A DNA stretch of 64,000 nucleotides from JAVDCA01 sp035293985 (GTDB taxonomy: Bacteria > Pseudomonadota > Alphaproteobacteria > Rhizobiales > Xanthobacteraceae). Location of the stretch: the NCBI GenBank assembly GCA_035293985.1, contig DATGLS010000048.1:62001-126000 (forward strand), read 5' to 3'. The notes under the pieces were generated by a model. That model searched no databases, was not told the DNA's origin, and saw nothing but the letters and a program-made list of their open reading frames with translations. Numbering within the stretch: the first letter of the stretch is position 1; each line of letters begins with the position of its first letter. Of the stretch, positions 9,192-18,103 are shown piece after piece. The translations under genes were made by a program, and so were the position numbers.

Positions 9192-9208
9192 CCGCCGCGC
9201 TCGATGAA

Positions 9209-9877
9209 TCACGAGGTGCGGCGCGCGTCCCGCGTCAGGCGGCCCACCGCGACCATCGCCTCGGTGCGGCTCGCCACGTTGAGCGCCTTGAAAATCGCGG
9301 TGACGTGGTTCTTGACCGTGTGCTCTGCGACGTCGAGCTCGCGGGAAATTGCCTTGTTGCTCTTGCCCTCCATGATGAGCGCGAGCACATCGAGCTGCCG
9401 TTCGGTCAGCGCAAGTCCGGGCGGCAGACCGCGGCGGAGGTCGGCGTGCGTCCTACCGCTCGCCGCAGGAGCGGCCGCCGGCCGGTCCAGGGCTTCGACC
9501 GGGACATAGATTCCGCCGGCGAACACCAGCCGGAGGGCGTTGAGCATCACGTCGCGCTCGGTGTTCTTGGGGATGAAGCCCAGCGCGCCGAGGCGCAACG
9601 CCTGTCGGATGGTCACCTGGTCCTGAAAAGCCGATAGCACAACGACGGACATCGCCGGGTACTGCGCGCGCAGGTCCCCCAGCAGCGCGAGCCCGTCGCG
9701 ATCGGGCAAATTCAGGTCGAGCAGGACGAACTCGATATCCGGATGCCGCTCGATCAGCTCCAACGTGCGGGCGCCATCGGATGCCTCGATCACGCTTGCA
9801 TCCGGCGCGAGCTCGCGCAGCACACCACGCACCGCCTCGCGAATGAGAGCGTGATCGTCACTCAACAGGATTTTCAT
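9209..9877 (-). CDS. NarL/FixJ-family response regulator
   Basis: The 222-residue protein has an N-terminal receiver domain (SDDHALIREAV, phospho-acceptor D54 in LLDLNLPDRDG, a conserved Ser in VVLSAF and Lys in IPKN) and a LuxR-type HTH at about 150-215 (LTERQLDVLALIMEGKSNKAISREL, AEHTVKNHVTAIFKAL). It is a cytoplasmic DNA-binding regulator. The start at 9877 is set by the conserved MKILLSDDH beginning. It is convergent with the hybrid kinase, 17 bp away, so the two probably form one phosphorelay. Targets unknown; the large repeat protein next door is a reasonable candidate. Confidence 0.88.
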   Translation of the reverse strand: MKILLSDDHALIREAVRGVLRELAPDASVIEASDGARTLELIERHPDIEFVLLDLNLPDRDGLALLGDLRAQYPAMSVVVLSAFQDQVTIRQALRLGALGFIPKNTERDVMLNALRLVFAGGIYVPVEALDRPAAAPAASGRTHADLRRGLPPGLALTERQLDVLALIMEGKSNKAISRELDVAEHTVKNHVTAIFKALNVASRTEAMVAVGRLTRDARRTS

Positions 9878-10300
9878 TGGGAAGCACGCAAGAAAGGTAA
9901 GTTCCACAAGCGGAACCATCGTCCGATACCCGAGAATACATCACTCCCAGGACCAAAGCACTAGGCGTCCCCGCCTGCCTCGCCTGTTTTGACCGCAGAT
10001 TCGCAGGGTTTTTCGCGTTATTCTTAACTTGCCGCAGCGTCACCCACCGGGACCTCTGGCTGATTTACCTCCGGTCAGCGCAATCGCATTTTGCCACGCG
10101 ATACGGATTCCTGGTGGGCCGCACGACGTGCAAGCAACGAGCCATCATCGCGTGACATCGCGGATCGCGATCACGTCTCGCGCGGCGACCAGAGTCCGAA
10201 TACTGCGTCGGGACATTGCTGCCGGCCGCACGCACGCGCGTCGGCCGTCACCATCAACCGTTCGATACGCCAAGAACTCAACTTGAGCAGGGGGACCTCC
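9878..10300. promoter_or_regulatory. Intergenic region between response regulator and giant repeat protein
   Basis: This 423-bp gap between divergent genes is slightly richer in A/T around 10008-10035 (TTTTTCGCGTTATTCTTAA), the most promoter-like stretch. No clear operator repeat was seen. The last 20 bases hold an AGGGGGA ribosome-binding site for the GTG start at 10301. An open frame continues upstream of that GTG to 10091, but its translation has no repeat character and is not favoured. Confidence 0.4.
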
Positions 10301-13300
10301 GTGAGCGACGTCACAATCGGGAATGGCAGCGGCACCTACGACGTGACTGGTGCCCAGGGCGGCACCATCACGGTCGGCAACGGCAGCGACACGGTCGTGG
10401 TCGCCGGCGGGAGTGACCAGACCATCACGGTCGGCAACGGCAGCGACACCCTCACCGTCGATGGGGCGACGGGCGACAGCATCAGGATCGGAAACGGATC
10501 GGACACCGTCACGGTGAGCGGCGGATCGGGCAATACCATCGTGGCCGGCAACGGCAACGACACGGTCGTCGCGAGCGCCGACCAGAACGACACGATCACG
10601 GTCGGCAATGGCCATGACACCGTCTACGCCGGCGCGAACGATACCATCACGGTGGGCAAAGGCAGCGATACGGTGGTCCTGCCGTCGTCGATCCCGACCC
10701 TGTCCGCGCCCGCATCGATCACGGTGCCTGAAGACAGCACCATCGGGATGGGACTCGTTGCAGCACTCTCGCCGGACGCGTTCGGCCAGGAAAAGATCTA
10801 CGGCTTTGCGGCCGGCGACAAGATCGTGGTCAGCACGTCGCAATTCGCCAATTTCTCGGCCCTGCTCGCCGACGCCAGGCAGGTCGGCCAGAATACGGTG
10901 ATCAGCGCCGATCCCTCCGACACGATCACGCTGGAGAACTTCCAGCTGTCGAGCCTCAAGTCCAACAACGTCGTGTTCGCAAGCGGCGGCTCCTCCGCAA
11001 CCGTCTCGCTCACCATCGCCGGCTTGCCCTCCGATGCGACACTGAGCTCGGCCGCCGATCCGACCGGCGTCAGCTTCAATGCGGCGACGAGCACCTGGAC
11101 GATCGCGGCGGGCGCGCTCGCCGACCTCACGCTGCATGCCGGAGACGCGACGAGCGCCACCCTGCAGGTTACCGCGACCGACAGCGCCACAGGCGACTCG
11201 ATCTCCCGTACGATTGCGCTGACCGTCACGTCGGCGCCCACCATCGGCGTGGCGGTGAATGGAACCCCCGAGGAAGGCCAGGTCCTGACCGCGGCGGTCA
11301 CCGGCGGTAACGGACAATCCCTCACCTATCAGTGGCAGAGATCGGCCGACGGCACGCATTGGAGCAACATCGCGAACGCCACGGGCGCGAGCTACACGGT
11401 GCAGGAGGGCGACGAGACGGACGAGATCCGTGTGCAGGTCACGCCGGCCGGTGGATCGCCCGCAACGAGCGCCGCGACCGCCGCGGTCAGCGACCAAGCG
11501 CCCGGCTTTGCGAGCGGCGCTGCGATCAGCGGCACCGCGCAGGAGGGCCAGACGCTCACGGCGAGCGCGAGCGGCACCGAGGCCGGCTGGGGCATCACCT
11601 ACCAGTGGCAGCAGGACGGTCACAACATCGCCGGCGCGACCGGCGCCACCTACGTGGTGCAGGAAGGCGACGAGGGCCACACCATCGACGTGGTCGCGAC
11701 CGTCACCAACGACGACGGCAAGAGCGCGAGCTCGACCAGCACGGCGACCGCCGCGGTCAGCGACCAGGCGCCCGGCTTTGCGAGCGGCGCTGCGATCACC
11801 GGCACCGCGCAGGAGGGCCAGACCCTCACGGCGAGCGCGGCCGGCACCGAGGCCGGCTGGGGCATCAGCTACCAGTGGCAGCAGGACGGTCACGACATCG
11901 CCGGCGCGACCGGCGCCACCTACGTGGTGCAAGAGGGCGACGAAGGCCACACCATCGACGTGGTCGCCACCGTCACCAACGACGACGGCAAGACCGCGAG
12001 CTCGACCAGCACGGCGACCGCCGCGGTCAGCGACCAGGCGCCCGGCTTTGCGAGCGGCGCTGCGATCAGCGGCACCGCGCAGGAGGGTCAGACCCTCACG
12101 GCGAGCGCGAGCGGCACCGAGGCCGGCTGGGGCATCACCTACCAGTGGCAGCAGGACGGTCACAACATCGCCGGCGCGACCGGCGCTACCTACGTGGTGC
12201 AAGAGGGCGACGAGGGCCACACCATCGACGTGGTCGCCACCGTCACCAACGACGACGGCAAGACCGCGAGCTCGACCAGCACGGCGACGTCGGCGGTGAC
12301 CGACAATGCGAGCTTGTCGGTGACGCTGTCGATGCTCGGCAGCGGGGCCACCCAACAGGGGCAGGTCTTGTCCGCGAGCGCGACCATCACGGGCGATACG
12401 GACGACCTCGCGGCGCCGATCACCTATCAATGGCAGAAATCGAGCAACGGCGGCACGACCTGGACCAACGTGCCGGCGACGGCCAGCGGCCTCAGCAACA
12501 ACATACTCACCTCGTTCTATCAGCTTGGCGAGGGCGACGAGGGAAGCATCTTCCGTGCCGTCGCGTCATTCACCGACGACACCGGACAGGTGATGAGCGC
12601 AATGAGCGCGCCGACGAGCACGGTCGCGGATGTCCCGCCCGTCCTCTCAACTCCATTCAGCTACGCGGCAGACGAATTCAAGATCGTCAGGGGCAGCGCG
12701 ATCTTCGATGACACCTTCGCGGGCGGTCCGCCGCCCGTCGCCGGCGTGTTCGGCAACTCCCCGGTCGTATTCTCGACCAGCGTCGGCTCGAACGCGAGCA
12801 CGTGGACGGAATCCGGCGGCAAGGCGATCATGTCGTCGAGTGGTGCAGTCTCGGGCGGCGTCGGAGCGGAGGTCCAGGCGCTGCTCGTCACCAATACCCA
12901 GCCGGAGGGAACCGGATCGGGGCAGAGCAATTCCGGGCTGAAGGAGAACGGCACCTTCACGGTGAGCGGCACGTTCGATCTCACGACGCCGGTTCCGGGC
13001 GGCGGCGGCTACGGCATCGGGCTGACCAATGCCACGACGGGCGTGGCGCAGTCGGAATCCGTGGAGCTGATGGTGCAGCGCTCGAACACCGGGGGCGACA
13101 ATATCGTCCTCCTGCAATTCAACCCATCGACCAACGCGTTCCAGTCGATCGCAAACCAGGTCCTGACCGCGCAGCAGGTGAGCGGCAACACGCAGATCGA
13201 GCTCGACCTCAGCCACAACACGGTGAACACGTCGACGATCACCGCCTCGTTCGAGCTGATCGACAACGGCACGCAAACCGGGGCGACCACGTTCACCACC

Positions 13301-16300
13301 ACCGGCCACGTCTTCGACAGCCAGACCTACACGCGCGCCCTCTTGTTCTCGACCGCCGCCAAGGCCGCGCAGATCAGCGGCACCGCGCAGGAAGGCCAGA
13401 CGCTGACCGCCTCGGTCGGCGCCAATGACGGTGATCTCGCGCTTGCCTACCAGTGGCAGCGATCGACCGACAACGGCAATACCTGGAGCAGCATCGCGGG
13501 GGCGACGAACGCGACTTATGTGGTCCAGGAAGCCGATGAGAATGCCGTCCTGCGCGTCGCCATCTCGGCGACCGACCCGGACGATCCTGGCGCCGTCGCC
13601 GGCACGGTGTTCAGCAGCGCGACCGCCAAGGTCGTCGACGCGGCGCCGACCGTGAACACGCCGGTCATCACCGGCAATGCCCAGGAAGGGCAGATGCTGA
13701 CCGTATCGGCAACCACCGGCGATCTCGACGATCCGGTGAACTACACCTGGTACTCCTCGCAGAGTGGCTACACGGTCCAGATCGGATCGGGTGCGAACTA
13801 CACGGTCCAGGAAGCGGACGAAGGCTGGAATATCGAGGCGAAGGCGACCGTGACCAACGAGAACGGCGTCACTGCCTCGGCGACCAGCGCGCCGACCGCG
13901 ACGGTGGTGGATGCGGCGCCGACGGTGACGATCCCGGTCATCAGCGGCGTCGCTCAGGAAGGCCAGACCCTCACGGCGTCGGCCAGCTCCGGTCAGCCCG
14001 ATAATTTCGTCACCTATACGTGGTACTCATCGGCCGACAACTACACGAACCCGATCGGCTACGGTCCGACGCTCGTCGTCCCGGAGTCCGCCGATGCCCT
14101 GACCGCAACCTCGCAGGACGGCCTCATCAACGTCGTCGACCTGCACACCATCGAGGTCAAAGCCACGGTCACCAACCAAAACGGCGTGAGCGTCTCGGCA
14201 ATGAGCGCGCCGACTGCCGGAATAGCCGATGCGCCACCCGCCTTCCTGGTTTCCCCGACCATCAGCGGCACCGCGCAGGAAGGCCAGGCGCTCTTTGCCT
14301 TCGCGGCCGGAGTGCAGCCCGACAACCCCGTGACCTACGCGTGGTACAGCCATGGCACGGAGGTCGGCACCGGCACCAAATACGTGGTTCAGGAGACCGA
14401 CGAAGGGTCGACGATCACAGTGGTCGCGACGGTCACGAACGAGCAAGGCCAGGCGGTGTCGCAAACGAGCGCGCCCACCGCGGTGGTGACCGATGCGCCG
14501 CCGCAGTTCGCGCTCTTCCCGACGATCAGCGGCCTCGGTGAGGAGGGCCAAACGCTGGTGGCCTCGGCGACGGCGGCGCAGAACGACAACCCGGTGACTT
14601 ATACGTGGTACAGTTCGGTCGACAACTTCACCAATCCAATCGGCTTCGGCGACAGCTATACGGCGCAGGAGAGCGACGAGACCCGTCAGCTCAAGGTCGT
14701 TGCGACCATCACCAACGATGACGGTGCCACGGTATCGTCGGCGAGCAACTCGATCGGCATCCTGGACGCGCCTCCGACCGTTGCCACTCCGACGATCAGC
14801 GGCACGCTCGCGGAAGGTCAGATCCTGTCCGCGAGCGACCCGGGCATGCCTGAAGCGGATGCCAGCGACATCGTCTATGAGTGGTTCAGCTCGGCGGACG
14901 GCTACACCAATCCGATCGCCCGAACGCCGTACTACATCGTCCAGGAAGCCGACGAGGGCTATTCGATCGGCGTCAGGGCGATCGCTCTCAACGACTACAA
15001 TGCGATCACAAACGACGGTGTCGCCACCTCCGGCCTCGCCACCACCGGGCCGGTGGCCGACGACGGCGCCGACCACGACCCGCCCACCAACAACGGCAAC
15101 ATCATTCCGAGCGTCATCAACGGCGACGGACAGGATGTCGTGTTCAGCTACGCGAGCTTCGCGCTGGCCGGCAACGGCGATACGATCGCGGGCAGCTGGG
15201 ACACCGTCAATGCGGCAGACAACACCACCGTGAACGTCGACGGCACGTCCAACATCGTCAACGGCAACGGCCTCGCCGTCAACGTCAGCGACGCCTTCGT
15301 GACGCTCACCGGCGCCGGCGACCATGTATCCGGTCAGCAGGACATCATATCGCTCCAGGGTGCGGATGCCGTCGTCGACGGCGCCGCCCAGGAAATCTTG
15401 CTCGGCTCGAACCTGAACGTGACCCTGACCGGGTCGAACGACATCGTCGGTTTTACGTTCGGCGCCAGCAACAATGTGATCAACCTCCAGGACGGCGCGA
15501 ACCTGATCGGGGGGGCCATCGGATCGAATGTCACGATCAACGGCAATAACGTGACGTTCAACGGCCAGGTCAACGGGCTCGTGCTGACGGGTAGCAACGA
15601 CACGGTCGAGGGATTCGCCAACATCATCGACTTGCCAGACGGCTCGGGCGTGACGCTCAAAAACGAGCAGGGCGCCACGGTCTACGGCAACAACGAGGTG
15701 ATCAACGCCACGGATCCAACCAATTCGATCGTGCTGATGGGCGACGGCGACGTCGTCAACGGCGACAACGCGGTCATCCAGATGCCGAACGGAGGCACCG
15801 CGACGCTGAACGGCAACAATGACCAAGTATACGGCGCGAACGAGATCCTCTACGTCGCCAACAAGAACATCGCGCTCGGGGCACTCAATGGCGGTACCGA
15901 TCAGTTGGTCGGGGCCACCATCATCGGCAGCAACGACCAGATCACCCTGCCGGTTCAGACGCCTTCGACCACGACGAGTCTCACGATCGAAGGCACCAAT
16001 GACACGCTGTTCGGCAGCGGCCAGGCGATCACGATCGCGGACGGTGCGAGCATCCAATACGTACAGACCTCCGGCGTTACGGTGACCTTTGGCGGTGCGA
16101 CCGGGACGCTGCAGCTCGCCGGCCCCGGCAGCTTCGATCCCAACCAGCAGAATGCGGTGGTCGGCTTCACCGGCCAAGACCAGATCGACATCGGCGGCCT
16201 CGTCTATGGCGTGACCACGACCGTGAACTTCACCGAGAACGCGGCCGGCACCGGCGGCACCCTGACGGTAACCAACGGCCCTGGCACGGCGACCTCCAAC

Positions 16301-16423
16301 ATCCTCCTCTACGGCGACTACACCACGGCGAACTTCGCCCTCGCGAGCGATGGTCACGGCGGCACGCTGGTGACCGATCCACCCGCGCCCACCCAGGCGC
16401 AGTTGGCGTCGTCCCACACGTGA
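10301..16423 (+). CDS. Giant extracellular-type repeat protein (RTX-like and Ig-like repeats, 2040 aa)
   Basis: The N-terminal 130 residues are short repeats of the form TVGNGSDTVTV, resembling glycine/aspartate calcium-binding beta-roll repeats but less regular. A GFAAGDKIVVS segment typical of such proteins follows. Then come at least ten Ig-like modules with an EGQTLTA...TYQWQ...YVVQEGDEG core (about 390-1590), three of them almost identical. The C-terminal 440 residues are again Asn/Gly/Asp rich (NGNGDT, GNNDQVYG). The protein is very acidic with no N-terminal signal, which fits type I secretion; no transporter genes are adjacent. The GTG start has AGGGGGA upstream. A role in adhesion or biofilm is likely by family; ligands are unknown. 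Confidence 0.75.
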   Translation: MSDVTIGNGSGTYDVTGAQGGTITVGNGSDTVVVAGGSDQTITVGNGSDTLTVDGATGDSIRIGNGSDTVTVSGGSGNTIVAGNGNDTVVASADQNDTITVGNGHDTVYAGANDTITVGKGSDTVVLPSSIPTLSAPASITVPEDSTIGMGLVAALSPDAFGQEKIYGFAAGDKIVVSTSQFANFSALLADARQVGQNTVISADPSDTITLENFQLSSLKSNNVVFASGGSSATVSLTIAGLPSDATLSSAADPTGVSFNAATSTWTIAAGALADLTLHAGDATSATLQVTATDSATGDSISRTIALTVTSAPTIGVAVNGTPEEGQVLTAAVTGGNGQSLTYQWQRSADGTHWSNIANATGASYTVQEGDETDEIRVQVTPAGGSPATSAATAAVSDQAPGFASGAAISGTAQEGQTLTASASGTEAGWGITYQWQQDGHNIAGATGATYVVQEGDEGHTIDVVATVTNDDGKSASSTSTATAAVSDQAPGFASGAAITGTAQEGQTLTASAAGTEAGWGISYQWQQDGHDIAGATGATYVVQEGDEGHTIDVVATVTNDDGKTASSTSTATAAVSDQAPGFASGAAISGTAQEGQTLTASASGTEAGWGITYQWQQDGHNIAGATGATYVVQEGDEGHTIDVVATVTNDDGKTASSTSTATSAVTDNASLSVTLSMLGSGATQQGQVLSASATITGDTDDLAAPITYQWQKSSNGGTTWTNVPATASGLSNNILTSFYQLGEGDEGSIFRAVASFTDDTGQVMSAMSAPTSTVADVPPVLSTPFSYAADEFKIVRGSAIFDDTFAGGPPPVAGVFGNSPVVFSTSVGSNASTWTESGGKAIMSSSGAVSGGVGAEVQALLVTNTQPEGTGSGQSNSGLKENGTFTVSGTFDLTTPVPGGGGYGIGLTNATTGVAQSESVELMVQRSNTGGDNIVLLQFNPSTNAFQSIANQVLTAQQVSGNTQIELDLSHNTVNTSTITASFELIDNGTQTGATTFTTTGHVFDSQTYTRALLFSTAAKAAQISGTAQEGQTLTASVGANDGDLALAYQWQRSTDNGNTWSSIAGATNATYVVQEADENAVLRVAISATDPDDPGAVAGTVFSSATAKVVDAAPTVNTPVITGNAQEGQMLTVSATTGDLDDPVNYTWYSSQSGYTVQIGSGANYTVQEADEGWNIEAKATVTNENGVTASATSAPTATVVDAAPTVTIPVISGVAQEGQTLTASASSGQPDNFVTYTWYSSADNYTNPIGYGPTLVVPESADALTATSQDGLINVVDLHTIEVKATVTNQNGVSVSAMSAPTAGIADAPPAFLVSPTISGTAQEGQALFAFAAGVQPDNPVTYAWYSHGTEVGTGTKYVVQETDEGSTITVVATVTNEQGQAVSQTSAPTAVVTDAPPQFALFPTISGLGEEGQTLVASATAAQNDNPVTYTWYSSVDNFTNPIGFGDSYTAQESDETRQLKVVATITNDDGATVSSASNSIGILDAPPTVATPTISGTLAEGQILSASDPGMPEADASDIVYEWFSSADGYTNPIARTPYYIVQEADEGYSIGVRAIALNDYNAITNDGVATSGLATTGPVADDGADHDPPTNNGNIIPSVINGDGQDVVFSYASFALAGNGDTIAGSWDTVNAADNTTVNVDGTSNIVNGNGLAVNVSDAFVTLTGAGDHVSGQQDIISLQGADAVVDGAAQEILLGSNLNVTLTGSNDIVGFTFGASNNVINLQDGANLIGGAIGSNVTINGNNVTFNGQVNGLVLTGSNDTVEGFANIIDLPDGSGVTLKNEQGATVYGNNEVINATDPTNSIVLMGDGDVVNGDNAVIQMPNGGTATLNGNNDQVYGANEILYVANKNIALGALNGGTDQLVGATIIGSNDQITLPVQTPSTTTSLTIEGTNDTLFGSGQAITIADGASIQYVQTSGVTVTFGGATGTLQLAGPGSFDPNQQNAVVGFTGQDQIDIGGLVYGVTTTVNFTENAAGTGGTLTVTNGPGTATSNILLYGDYTTANFALASDGHGGTLVTDPPAPTQAQLASSHT
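11491..12300 (+). repeat. Three tandem 270-bp repeats encoding 90-aa Ig-like modules
   Basis: The units begin at 11491, 11761 and 12031, exactly 270 bp apart, and each encodes one Ig-like module starting DQAPGFASGAA. Differences are few and mostly single bases (for example NIAG against DIAG, and KSASS against KTASS). The remaining Ig-like modules of the protein are much more divergent, so these three arose by recent duplication or are kept alike by recombination. Copy number is expected to vary between strains. Confidence 0.95.
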
Positions 16424-16433
16424 GCCCGACGGG

Positions 16434-17207
16434 ATGGGACAACCGATAATGCGTCAGATCAGCGGACGCGCCGACATGTACGGCATGCATCCGGTCGCCC
16501 CGGCCGCCGACGGCGCGAACGCGCTGTGCGGGCTGCTGGGGCTCCTGGGGACGGCCGCCATCCTGGTGGACGCCACCTGCGAAATCGTTGGGATGACTCC
16601 CGCGGCCGGAACGTGCATCGGCCAGGAGCTCCTGATCCGCAACCGGCGGCTCGCCGCCGAGGACCCATGCACCAGCCGGGCGCTGACGGACGCGATCGGC
16701 AAGGCCCTCAGGCGCGGCCGCCCATCGACGGCCGATCCGGTCGTGATCGCGCGGGACGCTTCGCAGCCGCTCATCCTGCGAGCGCTTCCGCTCGATCCGC
16801 GGGCCAGATCACTATTTCGGCCCGCGCATGCGATAATCGTCCTCCTGGACGCGGCGCGCGGGATGTTGCCGACGGAAGCACAGCTCGGCGACATGTTCGG
16901 ATTGTCCGCGGGCGAGGCACGGCTAGCCCTCCGCCTGGCCGCCGGGGACCGGATCGAGGCGGCGGCGCGGGCCTGCGACGTCTCGTACGAGACCGCCCGC
17001 AAGCGGCTCAAAGCCGCGTTCGAAAAGACCGACACGCGACGCCAAGCCGAGCTTGTGGCCCTCCTCATTCGGATCGGCTCGATCTCGGCAGACGCGAGTC
17101 CCTCAGTGGGTCGGCAGCTCGCGGCGCGGCTCCCGATCACGGGACTTAATCGGGACGTCGCACCAGCGCTCGCCGGATCGCGCGCGGCTCTGACTCTCGC
17201 GTCCTAG
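16434..17207 (+). CDS. HTH transcriptional regulator (LuxR-type C-terminal domain)
   Basis: This 257-residue protein has a poorly conserved N-terminal sensor-like part and a C-terminal HTH at about 150-205 (LSAGEARLALRLAAGD, AARACDVSYETARKRLKAAFEKTDTRRQAELVALL). That is the pattern of a widespread Rhizobiales family of LuxR-like regulators without a receiver domain. The gene starts 10 bp after the giant repeat protein ends and in the same direction, so it may be co-transcribed and regulate it. Start could be 16434 or the in-frame ATG at 16449. Its stop overlaps the convergent PepSY-like gene. Confidence 0.75.
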   Translation: MGQPIMRQISGRADMYGMHPVAPAADGANALCGLLGLLGTAAILVDATCEIVGMTPAAGTCIGQELLIRNRRLAAEDPCTSRALTDAIGKALRRGRPSTADPVVIARDASQPLILRALPLDPRARSLFRPAHAIIVLLDAARGMLPTEAQLGDMFGLSAGEARLALRLAAGDRIEAAARACDVSYETARKRLKAAFEKTDTRRQAELVALLIRIGSISADASPSVGRQLAARLPITGLNRDVAPALAGSRAALTLAS

Positions 17208-17533
17208 TCCAGGAACGGCAGGTTGGCGCACACCATCTTGCCGGAGCGCGCATCGAGCGCGAGGTAGCCGTCGATCGGGCCATTGTCGCCCTTGGCCACC
17301 ACGTGGAATTCCCACACCGTCGCCTTGCGACCGCATGCTTGGCTCTCCGCATTCTGCACGAGCCGCGCCTGCTTCATGTTCTTGGCGACGGCCGCATCGG
17401 TCTGGCCATAAGGGTCGCCCTTGAGGAGAGCAATCGCTTTGGCGCGAGCCTGTTGCTCGGTGAGCAGCCCGGCGGCATGCGCGGAGCCCAGTCCGAGCGC
17501 GAGAACGAAGGCCACGGCAACGGTGCGCTTCAT
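17204..17533 (-). CDS. Periplasmic PepSY-like small protein
   Basis: A 109-residue protein with a clean Sec signal peptide (MKRTVAVAFVLALGLGSAHA) and a mature part with PepSY-like layout: LTEQQARAKAIALL, a central strand region, VWEFHVVAKGDNGPIDGYLALDARSGKMV. A Cys pair (QACGRK and MVCANL) could form a disulphide. PepSY domains often inhibit or modulate proteases or bind the envelope. It is the last host gene before the prophage; its stop codon overlaps that of the HTH regulator gene. Confidence 0.7.
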   Translation of the reverse strand: MKRTVAVAFVLALGLGSAHAAGLLTEQQARAKAIALLKGDPYGQTDAAVAKNMKQARLVQNAESQACGRKATVWEFHVVAKGDNGPIDGYLALDARSGKMVCANLPFLD

Positions 17534-17573
17534 GGAATGCCTTCCGGAATCGGAAAATCGGATCTTGATGAAT

Positions 17574-17621
17574 GGCGGGAGCGACGGGGCTCGAACCCGC
17601 GACCTTCGGCGTGACAGGCCG
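17574..17621 (-). other. tRNA-Asp 3' fragment: prophage attachment site (attL)
   Basis: Read on the minus strand, the 48 bases match tRNA-Asp(GUC) from the anticodon stem through the variable loop, TpsiC arm (GGTTCGAGCC) and acceptor strand to CCA-like GCCA at 17574. The D arm and 5' acceptor strand that should lie to the right are absent; unrelated sequence begins at 17622. This is what remains when an integrative element recombines within the 3' half of a tRNA gene. The orientation implies that phage DNA lies to the right and that a complete tRNA-Asp should be found at the other end of the prophage, outside the window. Confidence 0.8.
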
Positions 17622-17644
17622 TCCGATTTCGAGCGGAATCAAAT

Positions 17645-17724
17645 ACCGTTTCGACTCTCGGACGGTCCGACAGGCGAAATAAGCCCCGGAATTTCGACTC
17701 TTGCAAGGGCAGAGTCGAAACGGT
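17645..17724. repeat. Repeated TTTCGACTCT elements beside attL (putative integrase arm sites)
   Basis: TTTCGACTCT occurs at 17649-17658 and again at 17692-17701 in direct orientation, and its reverse complement AGAGTCGAAA lies at 17711-17720. The outer pair extends to a perfect 14-bp inverted repeat (17645-17658 with 17711-17724). Short repeats at this distance from a tRNA attachment core are typical of tyrosine-recombinase arm-type binding sites. The inner pair could also fold as a hairpin in RNA. Confidence 0.5.
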
Positions 17725-17827
17725 CCGGAGGGGGTCACGGCCGCGATCGCGGCGGCGAGATTGCCACCCCCAGGATCACGGTCGGCGCCACCGATAAGCT
17801 GCTCGCAGCGTTGCGGGGTGGCGCGCG

Positions 17828-18103
17828 ATGAGCCGCCCCAAGATCAATGCCATCACCGAGCGGACCGCCCGGGAATGGCCCGCTGACCACCCGCTCCGGG
17901 AGGTCAGCGTCCCCCTCACGCCGGCGCTCTTCGCCCGCGCCGAGTTCCTGATCTGCTCGAACGCGGATGAGGATCGTCTGCCGCCGGCGGCGGACGATTA
18001 CGACGTGCCGTGCGAGTGCACCAGGTGCGGCGCCGCGCTGCTCCGCCGCGCCAGCGCGCCCAAGCTCAAGCCGATCTGCATGACGTGCTGGGGGCGCCTG
18101 TGA
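17828..18103 (+). CDS. Small zinc-ribbon-like phage protein (91 aa)
   Basis: The C-terminal half carries two Cys pairs, CECTRCG and CMTCW, separated by about 20 residues, a spacing suited to one structural zinc ion. The N-terminal half has no recognised motif. It is the first gene of the plus-strand early cassette; its stop codon overlaps the start of the TGT/DpdA-like gene (TGATG), so the two are translationally coupled. It may be an accessory factor for that enzyme, but this is inferred from position only. Confidence 0.6.
   Translation: MSRPKINAITERTAREWPADHPLREVSVPLTPALFARAEFLICSNADEDRLPPAADDYDVPCECTRCGAALLRRASAPKLKPICMTCWGRL

Noticed and set aside
10145..16417. Very long minus-strand open frames opposite the giant repeat protein
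   Set aside because: They are mirror frames caused by high GC and repeated codons; the plus strand has the clear repeat protein with a ribosome-binding site, and the minus translations are Arg/Gly/Val-biased without motifs.
17574..17621. Functional tRNA-Asp gene
   Set aside because: Only the 3' 48 nt are present; the D arm and 5' acceptor strand are missing, so it cannot yield a tRNA.
17421..17831. Plus-strand open frame running through the tRNA fragment
   Set aside because: The translated part with GARTRDLRRDRP is the well-known antisense reading of a tRNA; no start codon or ribosome-binding site is present after the attachment site.
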